Below are positions 46,108 through 58,400 of a stretch of DNA of 64,000 nucleotides, in pieces (position 1 is the first letter of the stretch; every line of letters starts with the position of its first letter). The DNA lies in NCBI GenBank assembly GCA_949126835.1, contig OX421497.1:2968271-3032270 (forward strand), read 5' to 3'. Position numbers and translations under genes: made by a program. This stretch comes from Anisus vortex. Lineage: Eukaryota; Mollusca; Gastropoda; Planorbidae. The notes beneath the pieces were generated by a model. The model had not been told where the DNA came from, ran no database searches, and saw nothing but the letters and a program-made list of their open reading frames with translations.

Positions 46108-46428
46108 ATGTCCTTAGTTCATATAGATAAAGAGCCCAAGAGCAGGTCTAGCAAAGATGTTAAAGATATCATCACCATTCTCGTACGCACGGGGATACGG
46201 GAGTGCCAGTCCTACTCGAGCCTGTGCCACAGCTGGATGAGGCAGGTGGATGTGTTCGGCAGGACTGCGCTCCATCTTGCCGCGTCTTTCGGCAAGCTGG
46301 ATACCTTAGAGTGGCTGTTGGAGGAGAAAAAGGCAGATTTGAACCAGAGAGATTTAGAATCAGGCTATACAGCATTACACAGAGCGTTGTTTTATGGCCA
46401 ACTCGGTTGTGCAAGACTGCTGACACAG
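46108..46428 (+). CDS. IBTK: IBTK exon 1 (start, ankyrin repeats)
   Basis: 107 codons, ends in phase 0 at CAG|GTAGAT. It carries DVFGRTALHLAASFGK and GYTALHRALFYGQ, two ankyrin helices aligned with the N-terminus of vertebrate IBTK. The start ATG is the first in frame after an A+T-rich leader. Reading past the donor stops after two codons (VD, then TAG). Confidence 0.93.
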
Positions 46429-49400
46429 GTAGATTAGATATAAATATTCAGATCTTTCTGTTAGAAGAATGATCAATTATCTATTGAAGCTCTAAATAAT
46501 TTTTTCAGACATTTTGTCTTTATGATAATATTGCGTTTTTTGTAAACCCATCAAGGATGAGATATCCAGGGGAACTTAACGAGTGTGGGCGTTGGTAGGA
46601 TTTGAACCCAGAAAGGCCAGCAGGGCACTGTACAGTGCTGTGATCCTTATGAATTACATTAAATTATTATTTCTGTGTAGAATTGTCTCATTATTTTCTC
46701 TCAGGAACTATTCAGAAAAATTAATAACTTAACATTATTTAAAATGCTATCAAAATGCAAGACAAGATTTATCCATGGATGCAATAATCTTCTATATAGA
46801 AGACCCATTAATAACATTTAAAATTTGAATAGTAATAACACTTTGAAAAAGTTCTATTGAGAAAGATTTCAGCGATGCTATATTGAATTTTTTTTTTATA
46901 AAACTTGTCTTTATTATAGCAATATGAAGAATTTTCTCCACTATTTCTTCATTTTCTCTTTCAATTAGTTTAATTCTGATATGCAAGTCCGTGATATAGA
47001 AGGCCTTAGCCCTTTAGATATGCCAATGATGGACAGGCCTTCAAATGTGACCTACTCTCTTAAAGGTAAGTGGTAAATTAGAATCAAACCCTTTACTAAT
47101 AACATTTTTATTGCACTGATTCCATTGTGTTGATATATAATGATATAGGTGTCCAGCTATTGTCTTAAATCAGGCAAACAAAGTCAAGGTACATCACCTC
47201 CATTGTGTTGATATATAATGATATAGGTATCCAGCTATTGTCTTAAATCAGGGCAAGCAAAGTCAAGGTACATCTTCTCCATCTAGTAGATGATTTTAAT
47301 ACTTTGTAAAATGTGTGGTGGCCAAGCAGCAGTGCATTTGACTGGCTTACTGTAGGTCCTGGGTTCGAATTCTAGTACGGCTAAGATTTGTTCCTTTGGT
47401 CTTGAGGGTTTCCTGGGTCTGGCCGGCTCTGATGGGTACCTGACTTAAGTTGGGGTAAAGTAAAGGCGGCCAGGCATTGTGCTGGCCACACAATCCACTA
47501 GTATGCAGTGGCCACAGGAACTGATGAACTCTGCTTCTTCAGCCCCATGTATTAATTTTATCTGACAGGATACTTTACTTTTACTACCATCCACTATGTC
47601 CTTGTGTGTGTGTTAACTGTCATATGCCAGGTAAGCGTGAAAGAGCCTTTTTAATAAGACTAAGTACTTCTTAATAAGTGCTAAGCTTCCATCTAAGTCT
47701 TGAAAAGCTTTTTACATTCATTCAATTTCTTTCATTATCAGAGCCCAACGAAGTGTACACGTGGGGGGAAGATCACAACAGTACACTGGGACACGCCATC
47801 TCACATGAAAGGTTCACACCTGAAGCTGTTGACATGTTTAAGAAATCTGGAGTCTCCATTAAACAGGTACTGAATGATGTACATTTTTATAACTCATTTT
47901 CACTTGTTAAAAATGTTTGCCGTCTTAAGCAAAACTTCATGTGCACATTTTGATGGCAGTAAAATATGAAAAAATATTAACGTTTGTTTTTTAAAGGGCA
48001 TTGGTGGGCATAGGTTGGTGGGTTCATGAAATATTTGTTTATGTCTCAGGACGAATACCATAAACAATGTTTCAATGATGGTAACGTGAATATCGAAGAG
48101 AGGCTTGTGTTATAGTCCACTTGTTTTAATACATCATATTCATCCTGAACATAAGATCTCTTTCATACATCAATCTTCCAAGTCTGCTGTTCTATCCAAT
48201 TGTATAATATCTATCAGAGCGACAACTTGTTGAATAGGTGACAACACCACAACTAGCTTGAATGCCGTCTGAATCACAACTAACTTGTCTTTGGTTTCTT
48301 TGTTGATAGGAAGCCCTTGCATAATCTCCAACTCTTCATTCTTCGTTCATTCAATATATCATGTGCACCTTACTACAATCTATAAACTAACATAGAATAA
48401 CTAATCTCTTACATTTAAAGTTTTGGTTTTTGAGGTATTCTTTTTTTTATGAATTGTAAGACTATTGGAGGGACTATACTATACATTTTTAAACTTCCTT
48501 GGTTAGTTGTACTATAATTACCAAATGAAAATAATCTTATTCTTTTGAAAGCCCAGTAATCTTACACGAGTTTGTGAAAGCCATTGCCAACTTATTGGTG
48601 AGCAAAAACAGCTAATGAAATGCTTCAAACCACTTGAAATAAACCCCATTGTTTTTGTTCACAAACAATCAGTAACCATCATTTTTTTTTTTTTTCAAAA
48701 AATATATAAAAAAAGCTCTTTAATACGTTTAGCGAAACATCATAGAGGAGCAAGTAATGAGTTTCTTGTGAAATGTGCCTCTGAGCTTACGTTGTGTGTC
48801 GGTAGAGCAACACAATAAGAATTTGTATTATTTTTTTTAATGCACATTGGTCAATGATTTTGAGCTTGGGCCGGGGGGAGGGGGGGAGGGCATATTGTGT
48901 TCAAAAAACAAAAAGGCTAAACAAGTTCATCCTGTGGTGGTGGCTCCGAGGGTGGTGCATGGTAAGATGTCGAAAAGAGTATACAGTCACGGAGTTATGA
49001 GCGCGTCTGGCAAAATCTGCTCGGCTGACGCATCTCCTTGACTATATTACACACATATGAGGCAGACCCTGGAGACGCTAGTATGTTGTAGTGAGTAAGT
49101 TGACCTAAAATCATAAGTTTATCTTAAACCCTGCTCAGAGGGAAAGAAAAAGGGCAGCAGACTCTCGGACATTGTCTCACATATCCAACTAAATAGCATT
49201 TAAACAATTTTTATTTACATTTTTAACTTTACTTTCAAAAAACCTTTATAGCTTTTTTTTATAAGATTCAGAAAGAATTGTAGCCATGGGTATATATATA
49301 TATATAAAAGAATCTATTGACAAAATAATTTTCTTTGATTCTCCATTCCCAGGTAGTTCTGTGCAAGTATCACAGTGTTTTCTTATCTCAGAGCGGACGA

Positions 49401-52400
49401 GTGTACACGTGTGGTCACGGACACGGCGGCCGGCTAGGCCACCAGGATCAAAAGACCATCCTGGTAGGTTTCCGGTTCTGTTTTTCACTTTCGTCCATTT
49501 TCCGACAAGACCATATCTTGACATTGGCGATTTACTTGCATAGTTTAAACAACAAATCGGCTATAGTAACTGATAATAAGTAATTGATATATAAGTAGAG
49601 CGAAAAAAAAGTTTTTTGTCCTGTTAGCACACTTTTTATATAAACTGTATTCTCAATATAGCTTGTCTTCTTATACGTTAGATGCTCCCTCTATTGACAA
49701 GTCTTAATAAGGCCTGACCTTTTCAAATGGAAGAGATCATGAACTTCCGGTGCTTTTAAAATTATTTTAGGCGTTTCCGTAAACAAAAAAAAAAGGCTTT
49801 TGCTGGTGTTTGACAATTGATTTCAACCTCGACGGCCAGTTCTGGTCTTTTAGAAATATACAAAGGCTACAAGATAAGTTATGAGGAATCCGTTTTTAAC
49901 ATCAAAAGTGAGAAGGAGATAATAAATACTCAAAGTGTTAGTCGCGTTAAGTTAAATTTAGCTTTGTTTATAAAATTAATTAGTCAAAAGTTGCATCCTT
50001 AATTATTAAAAAAACACAATGCGTAGATTCCTAAAAACAAAAAAACTAAAAATTCTTTTGCATCAAGCAATTAGTTTGGGATCATAAATAGGTGATTCTT
50101 CACGTCTGACAATTACAATCCATCGTTTTCTTTCCACAACATCTTTTGGAAATTAAATTAATCTAAACCCCCTACATCTTTTAGTACAAATGAAGAAATT
50201 GTACCGGAAAGGTTGTACACTTTGACCCTTTATGCATGCATAATGTTTAACACTTGTCAATTCAGAAGATTATTGCGTCCTATGCTTATCCAGTCTTATA
50301 CAGGCATCCCATGTCAGTAAATCCACGTAAAAAGAATGGGAATGATTTGTCTAGAGAGAAAAAATATATATTTTATCCCCAGATGTAAATTTTTTTTGTT
50401 GTTGTTGCTTGAATAGATTTTTCATTTCGGACTGGTTATGTCCAGTTGATTTTAGGTTTACACTGAGACAAAATTTTGAGCTAAGACTATTTGAAGAGGT
50501 TCGTTTAGTGCAGTGTCTGTAAACTTCCAATTAGGTTCCACGCTTGCTGGAGAGTGTGCAAGAACACACATGTCTTGAGGTAGCTGCTGCCTGTGATCAT
50601 ACAGCTTTACGAATGGCAGGGTGAGTAATATGTTTTTGTTCCCGTTCTCTGAAATCTTGGTATTTTTTATATATTTTATTAATTGTTACAGTAAAAAAGT
50701 AAACACTTGCTTGAAGCAGTGTCATAGGCTGTGGCATGTGAGTGTATTGTATGGCTAGCATAATGCTCAGCCGTATTTAACTCATTCTCTCCGGAATTAT
50801 ATTCCCTATTCTGATAGAATTATCCTTTTTTTTTCATTGTTATTACTATTGCTAACTTCAAATCCTAATAACTCCTTTGGTTTTAATAAGACAGTATCAT
50901 ATTTGGTATTGAATTAAAGGAAATTAAAATCTCTTTACAGAGAATATAAAATCATGTGTAACTTATATTATAAAAAAAATATTTAAAAATGAAAATTTAA
51001 AAAGAACTACTCACCAAAATAGTACATTTCAAGGCTCACGAAAAAAATAATAATCCCAAAATGAATTAACCACATTGTGTTTCTAATATATATTAGAAGC
51101 AAATATTTCTTTCGAAAATATAAATAAAAAGCCTCTTTTTATAATTTACAAGCTACATTGCCAGGTGTTGCCCGGGTGAAAAAAAAACAGGACTGTTTGA
51201 GGTGCAGATAACAAATTTATAAACTACACTTAAAAGAAAGCTATAAATCTTATATTTAAATTATAATTTTTTTACTGAAGACTTTTAGGAAAGTAACTTA
51301 AAATAAATAACGTAATCGGGTTAAAAAAAAAAGGCAAATATTTTTATTTAACAAAATCTAAATTGCCTGTAGATTTACAATGTCTTTTGTTTTAAAAAGT
51401 TTGAAAAATTAAAAAAAGTATAGTCTAACTGGAGAATTGAACCCTGGTCGCTCGTATAGCAGTCCACTGCGTTTACCACTGAGCTATCGAAGACACATGT
51501 CCGATGTGAAAAATTATTAGGCCTAGATAGGTCAGTGATATCACGTGATTTCAAATTGACCAATGGTGATCCGCGGGGGGCTTAACACGGTCTTTTTATA
51601 TATATAGATGATTACAACCCACCTCACACATTTAAAAAATCAAAACAAATGCATTTTTTTCAATGAAAACATAATGTGAACACATAAATCTGGACGTTGT
51701 TCAAAGGGAATCATTCTAGGTTTATTTAAAAGTAAAATAAAAAGAACAGCGTAAAAAATATATAAAAAATAAACACACTTTTTTTTAGCAAATCAACGCT
51801 GGTATCGAAGGGATCGTCAATGCACAGAAAAAGAGTTAAAAAGCACTGCTGTAAATGCTTCATTATGTTTACATTGTTTTTTGTTGGATACGAACGCTCT
51901 GAATGAATTTCACTGTGACATGCTGTCAGATTTTGCAATAAATTTGTGATTAGAAATTGAAAGTTATAAGACTGTTACACTGGGATGTGTTTCGATATAT
52001 TTTCAGTGGACTGGTGTACTCCTTTGGTTTGAATGCCCATCATCAACTGGGACTCACACCAACAGTAGAGAGCAGCCCTATCCCCAAGTTGGTATGTCAA
52101 TGTTAGAGTTGGTATGTCAATATCAGAGTTGGTATGTCAATATTACGGCTTTTGTTGGTGTAGTGCGATGGACAACATTTACAATTTAGACAAGGCCACT
52201 TGTAGTAGACTACTATTTTTGTGGCCAACTGTTTCTCACTGCATTATGTAAAAGTACCAGTTGGACCAAATTGATCCACAGATCCGGTGAAGCAGCGTTC
52301 ACCAGTTTTTGTGGTTACGGCATACTAGGTGATTGTGTGGCCAACACTATGCACAGCCACCTTTACTTTACCCCAACTAAGGTTAGGTACCCATCAGAGC

Positions 52401-55400
52401 TGGGGACACCCTCCAGACCAGAGATCAAATCTCAGTCTTCACCAGGATTCAAACCCAGGATCTACTGGATTCCAGACGAACGTGCTGCCTCTCGACCACC
52501 AAGTCCCTAATAAACAAAATGTTGGTCTCTAAAAGAAACAAATTCTTGTTTAAAGAGACTTATCTGGTCTGTATTCTATGTTCTATATTCTGTGTGTTTG
52601 CAGATGAATTTGAAACCATTGAAGGGCAAAAGTATTAGTGGTGTATGTGTTGGCAGGTTCCACACTGTGATTTGGACCCCTGATAGTGTTTTCACCGTGG
52701 GGCTGAATGCTGGACAGTTGGGTAAGTGTTGGACAATAGGGTTTTTTTTTACTGTGGGGGTTGATTGATAGACAGGTAAGTGCAATAGACCAGACCAGGG
52801 ATTTTTCTATGGGCTTGAACCCTGGACAGCTAGGTATGGTATGAGCTTTGTCTGCAAAAATTAAGTAATTTCTATCAGGCGATGCATTTAAAGTAAAGTA
52901 TCCCGTCTGACCAAATTGATCCATAGGGCCTGTGAGGCAGCTCTCACCAGTTTCTGTGACCAAGGCATACTTGGGGGGGGGGGGGGGGGGGGGAGAGTGT
53001 GGCCAGCACAATGCCCAGCCGCCTCTACTTTCCCCCAAACTAAAGCTAGTTAGAGCTGGGTAAACTCAGGACTTCTCCAGCCCCGAGAACAAATTCTAGC
53101 CTTCACCAGGATTCAAACTTTGGACCTTTAGAATTGGCGCCACCTTGCCCCTTTCATGCAGACAAAGCTATGCAATAAATTTTTTTTCTAGTTTGAACAG
53201 GAATTTTGTGAACATAAAAAAAAAAAAAAAAGAAACAAGTTTTTCCACAAAAGGATGTAATCTGTGTCTCTTGTGTTTCAGGCCACCAGCGGGGTGACAG
53301 GACTCAAAGCGTGCTGCGTGAGGTGTCCTACATGCGGCACACAGACATCGGACTTGCCAGGGTGGCCTGCTCAGATGCTGCCACTGTGTGTCTGACTACA
53401 AAAGGAGATGTGTACATCCTGCACGAGTATCTCTGTAAAAAAATTGCATCCAAGTGAGATTTCTCTTTTTCTTATTATTCCGATTTGCGTTTTTGTTTTT
53501 TTGGGGGGTTGCCAAATATTATGTTTGAGGAGAGACCTTCCCTCCCACTTTCATCGTGCCTCGTCATTTCGGGTATTCTGGCCTCAGAACTCAGTTGATC
53601 TCCAATGATGGTATGACCTTTTGTATTCAATGTCAGCGGTTGGCAGCCTTATGATAATAGCACGTGCCAATTTGGATTCATGAATCATTCAGCAAAGCCA
53701 ACAGCCTAAAATTTATCCTCCCTTTTTCTTTTAGAAGAGACTTGAATTGCATATTTCGGGGGGTCTGCCACGTGCCATTGAATTGCGGATGCCAAGTTTG
53801 GCAATCCCTATGTCACTATTTAAATCGTGGGTGTGTTTTTTTATTTTGGCTGGCTGCTCACCCAGTGCATAATCTTTCTTTATTTCGACTTTGGGCCAGA
53901 CAAATTGCTGGGTAAGCATTGCTCTAAGACAGACGCCAACTGGAAAATAAAAAGGAAAGGGAAGACCACCGGGCACTATGGGAAGAACCAAGGAAGAAGA
54001 AATGAAGGCCATGAACATAAAACTTGGCATAAAATCCTGTTGGCTCGCCCCAGGATATTGAGACGGTGGCGCTGATTTTTTGCAGCTTTATGCTCTACAG
54101 GCAGCGACAAAAGTCATAAAGATAGATTTGATTGATACTGAACTCACTGGCCATACATTTTGTCTGTCTATTTGGCTGTCTGTCCATCTTTAACTTATTC
54201 ACTTGTCCACACTTCCATCTGTACAGATGTCTGTCAGTTTGTTTATCTTTCTGCTTGGCATTCACTACTATCTGAATATGTAACATTTCCCCACTTACTG
54301 GCTGTACCACCTAATTGGGATGTCTTGTTTTTTCTAATAGACATCGTTTTTAAATTTCGGAGCTCAGAAAAACACATTTATAATGATAAAATGTTATATA
54401 ATATTTAAAAAACCAGTAGTATTTTGCTGAGCTGCAGCGAACTCAACTGGCATACCGTGGGTCCTTGATTCAAATCAGATAAAGGCTAGGACTTGTTCCT
54501 TGGGTCTGGAAAATGTCCCAGAGTCTACCCAACTTTGATTAGTACCTGATGTTAGTTAGGGATAAGTAAAAGCAGCTGGACATGGTGCTGGCAACATAAT
54601 CTCCTCTTATGCCATGGGTTCTTGATTCAAATCAGATAAAGTATAAGATTTGTTTCTGGAGAATGTTGCTGAGTCCAGCCAGCTCTGATTAGTACCTGAT
54701 GTTAGTTGAAGATAAGTAAAAGCAGCTGGACATTGTGTTGGCAACATAATCTCCTCGTATGCCAGGCCAAGGAAACTTGTGAACGCTGAATCACAGGTCC
54801 TACAGACCAATTGCTCTGACATGAGCTTTTATCAAAACAGTTAAAAAATTGGCTGTAGAACTTTATGTAGTACTTAGAATGTAAGTAAAGGACCCTTTGA
54901 ACCAAACTGATCATAAGGCTGGTAAAGCAGCATTCACCAGTTTCTGTGGCCACGGCATACTAGGGGATGTGTGGCCAGCACAATGCCCAGTTGCCTTTAC
55001 TTTACTCCAACTAATGCCAGGTATCCATCAGAGCTGGGTAGACTCAAGGACACCCTCAAGTCTTGGAAAAAAATCCTAGCCTCCACTAGTATTCGAACCC
55101 AGAACCTTCAGATCGCCAGTCGTGCCCATAGACTGTAGCAAGCTAGAATTCTTTGTACAAATACATTAATTTTTTTTCCTGTTTACTTTAAGCTAATCAA
55201 TGTTTTTCCCTCTTATTGAATTGAACTCAGGTGGCAAGACATTGAGCAAGTTCTTGTGACAGGTGGCAACCTGGATGATGCTGTTGTCATGGACATGCTT
55301 AAAGAGACCCAAGTAGAGACCCAGGGCCAGGAGCTGAGAGTCCTGATGAAGAATGAATCTGGGCAGGTTGTTAAGTTTGACACTTCTGTCAATTTTTATC

Positions 55401-58400
55401 CTGTGCTTTCTTCCTGGACGTACAGATGATATTTGCGCCGACTGAAAGAAATGACAAATTTAGGACTAACTAGACATTGTGAACATATGACACTTAAGTG
55501 TGTTGCACAATTTTTTTGTTCTCTCAGCAGTATGAAATGCTTTTTGAAAGATTAATGATTTTTGGGATGTCTGCCAGCCACACAATCCTTTGGGGTGCCA
55601 TTACAGTCAGCCCCCATTTACCCAACCTTTGAACTGTAATGAAAATAATCTTTAATGTCTGTAAATGAAACGCTAGTGCCTTTTTTTAAGTACGAAATCA
55701 AAAGAGTGAAGCCCTTGTGAAGTTTTCTTAACCAGAAAGGCTGTTTTGACAGAGCCTTAGCTTCAACACCTTCAGGAGCCGGCTGAAGACTCACCTATTT
55801 CAGTAGTGTACTGTACATATGTACAATTTCATCTGTTTTTCACTGTTTGTACTCTGTAACTGTTGTCAGCACATAGAAATGTCCTCAGCAGGATATGCGC
55901 TATATAAGCATCATTATTATTATTTTATGAGTGAGCTCGTCCAAAACTAGGTTTCAAGTTTTTGAATTACATGAAGTCCTAACCGATTTGTCCTCAGATA
56001 TTTTTGTGGAGAAACAGCAGCCCCAGCCTGAAACGGTGCCGCTTCGGGGTGAAGCGCCAGCTGTGGATTTCAGAGGTGGCCATGACGTCAACCACCCTAC
56101 TGCTGGCCACTGAGCGAGGTGAAGCCTTCACAGGCAGCATACCAGCCAAACGGCCGTCTTCCGGCATCAAAGATTCAGACTTGAAGTACTCAAAAGATCA
56201 CATTAAAGGTCAGTCAGACTGCTCAACATTTTAATGTTTCCCCTCTAAGTTTGTGGATTGACGAATGCTTGTTTTGATCTATTTTTATTTTACCCGAGAC
56301 ATAAGATTCTTTTGGTATGTCGAAAATTCTTTCCGAGTATCTGGAGTGAAATGGTATGAGTAAAAAATAATAATCTGAAAGTCTGTTAACCTCATAGTTA
56401 CCATGGATGCCACATCAACATTTTAAAAAATCATTAAAATGATTTTTAAGTGGTCAGGTTTAATCACTGTAATCATAATTGACTGATCATAAAATATTGA
56501 CGGATGTTTATGAAGATCTAGATTGGCTGTTATGTAATTCCTCAAACGACTAGCCACTAAAATCAAATCCCCTTTTGTATTATTGATCCAGATGAATATT
56601 TTTTAATGACCCTCCAGTTTATAACCTTAACATAAATATTTTTTAAAATGTTAAATTTGACGAATTAAGCAAAATAGTTAATATAATAAAAAATTACTTT
56701 TGGAGGATGTTTCCAATCTATGTATATAACTTTTGTCCCGTTAAAAGGCCTAGGAGTCTATAGAGGACAAATATATATATATATATTTACCAACATATAA
56801 TGAAAATTTGCAGTAATTACATTGATTCTTGTCATTTTTGTTTCTATTTTTTTGCGTTCTTGTTCAAAGATACTCATTTTTATGTGTGATTGTATTTGTA
56901 GACTGCGGGGACGGGTTCAACCAACCCAGGCTTCTAGATCTACTCCTGAAGGATGAAATGGAAGAGATCCCTGTGAAGAGGATCCCCTATGTTCACAGAG
57001 CTGTCTTCGTGGCCATGGACAAGGAAAGCTGGGACTTTGCAGTCGTCCAGGCCTTGCCTAATGGATGGTAAGATCCCTGAACCTTTCAGTGTAGTTTCTT
57101 TCATTTTATAATATTATGTTGTTGCTAGTGTTAAGCTGAAACTAAACAAAAGCTCTTTTTTAGTAGTTTTCTTGTATGCTTTGATCAGTCATCGGTATTA
57201 AGGGTGACTGGGAATCGCCTTAGCCACACATTCCCCTTGTGTAAATAAACTGGTAAAAAAGCTGCTTCAACACCCCAATAGACCAACATGGTTTTGAAAG
57301 GGACACTGTACATTGTATTATAGCAACAACAACAGCAACAACAAACAACAACATAGCATGCTTCTCAATGAGGTCTTAGAAGTCTGGAGGTTGTCCCTGA
57401 GTCTACCTATCTCTGATGGGTACCTGACAATAGTTGAGGATAAATATGACGGCTAGGCATTTTGCTGGCCACAAATCCCTGTGTATGCAGTGGCCTCAGA
57501 AATTCACTTGCCCAACAGATCAAATTGGTCTGAAAAGGACCAGTTATTACAGTTATCAAAATGGACTTTGTTTCCTTGTAGATATAGGGACTAAGTCTTT
57601 TGTGTTGTCTACTTGCTCATGCAGAGGAGAGAATATTGTCTAGAAATTATTTCTATATTTGTATGTTGGCTTTGTTAATAAGTATTTTTATTTTTTTATA
57701 TCTCCCTAGTAAATGTGAAACTGTTTCCAATCTTCCATAGGATAAGTTGTTTTATCCTATTATTGGTATTTCACTGTTGATATTTTTTTTTTGTTACTCA
57801 CACATTGATATATATATATATTTTGTTATCAGCTTGACTGAGTTTCCAATGGTGACATCCTCAGAGATTAACGAACAGTTTCGGCGTTTATACGATGAAG
57901 CAGACCTAGAGGACAACATCCACGATGCTGTCATTCAGGTTTGGACTCCATGCAACTTTTTTTTTTTACTTTGAGCGTTGCGTGTGATTTGACATCACCT
58001 ATGAAATAATCTTCCATGCATAATGAAAGGGTCATATAAGTATAACATGTATTAATAGATTCTATATGGTATTTGAGATTGTCTTGCTAGTGCATGTAGA
58101 GTTGTCTATTTTCATTTGGTTTCGGCACAGAGTATTTGTGTTATTTGGAGAGATTTTTAATATGATGTAATACACATACATGCCTTCTTGTAGTCTCTAC
58201 GAGTTTCTAGTAGGCCATTTCTTTTGCATTGGTTAAGCTTCAGGAAAATCCATTTCTAGTTCTTTCTGCACACAAATCTATGTAAAGCCCGCAAATGTTT
58301 TGTTGTGGGTGTTGTTGATTTCTGCTTAGCTACCAGTGAAGTTGTTAATATTGTGCACAAGTTCAAGCATTAAATTCTTCTTTGAACAGACATCGAGTGG

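Noticed and set aside
51424..51495. Functional tRNA gene on the - strand
   Set aside because: A- and B-box-like strings are present but the acceptor stem does not pair and the D stem is imperfect; it is part of a Helitron-like repeat.
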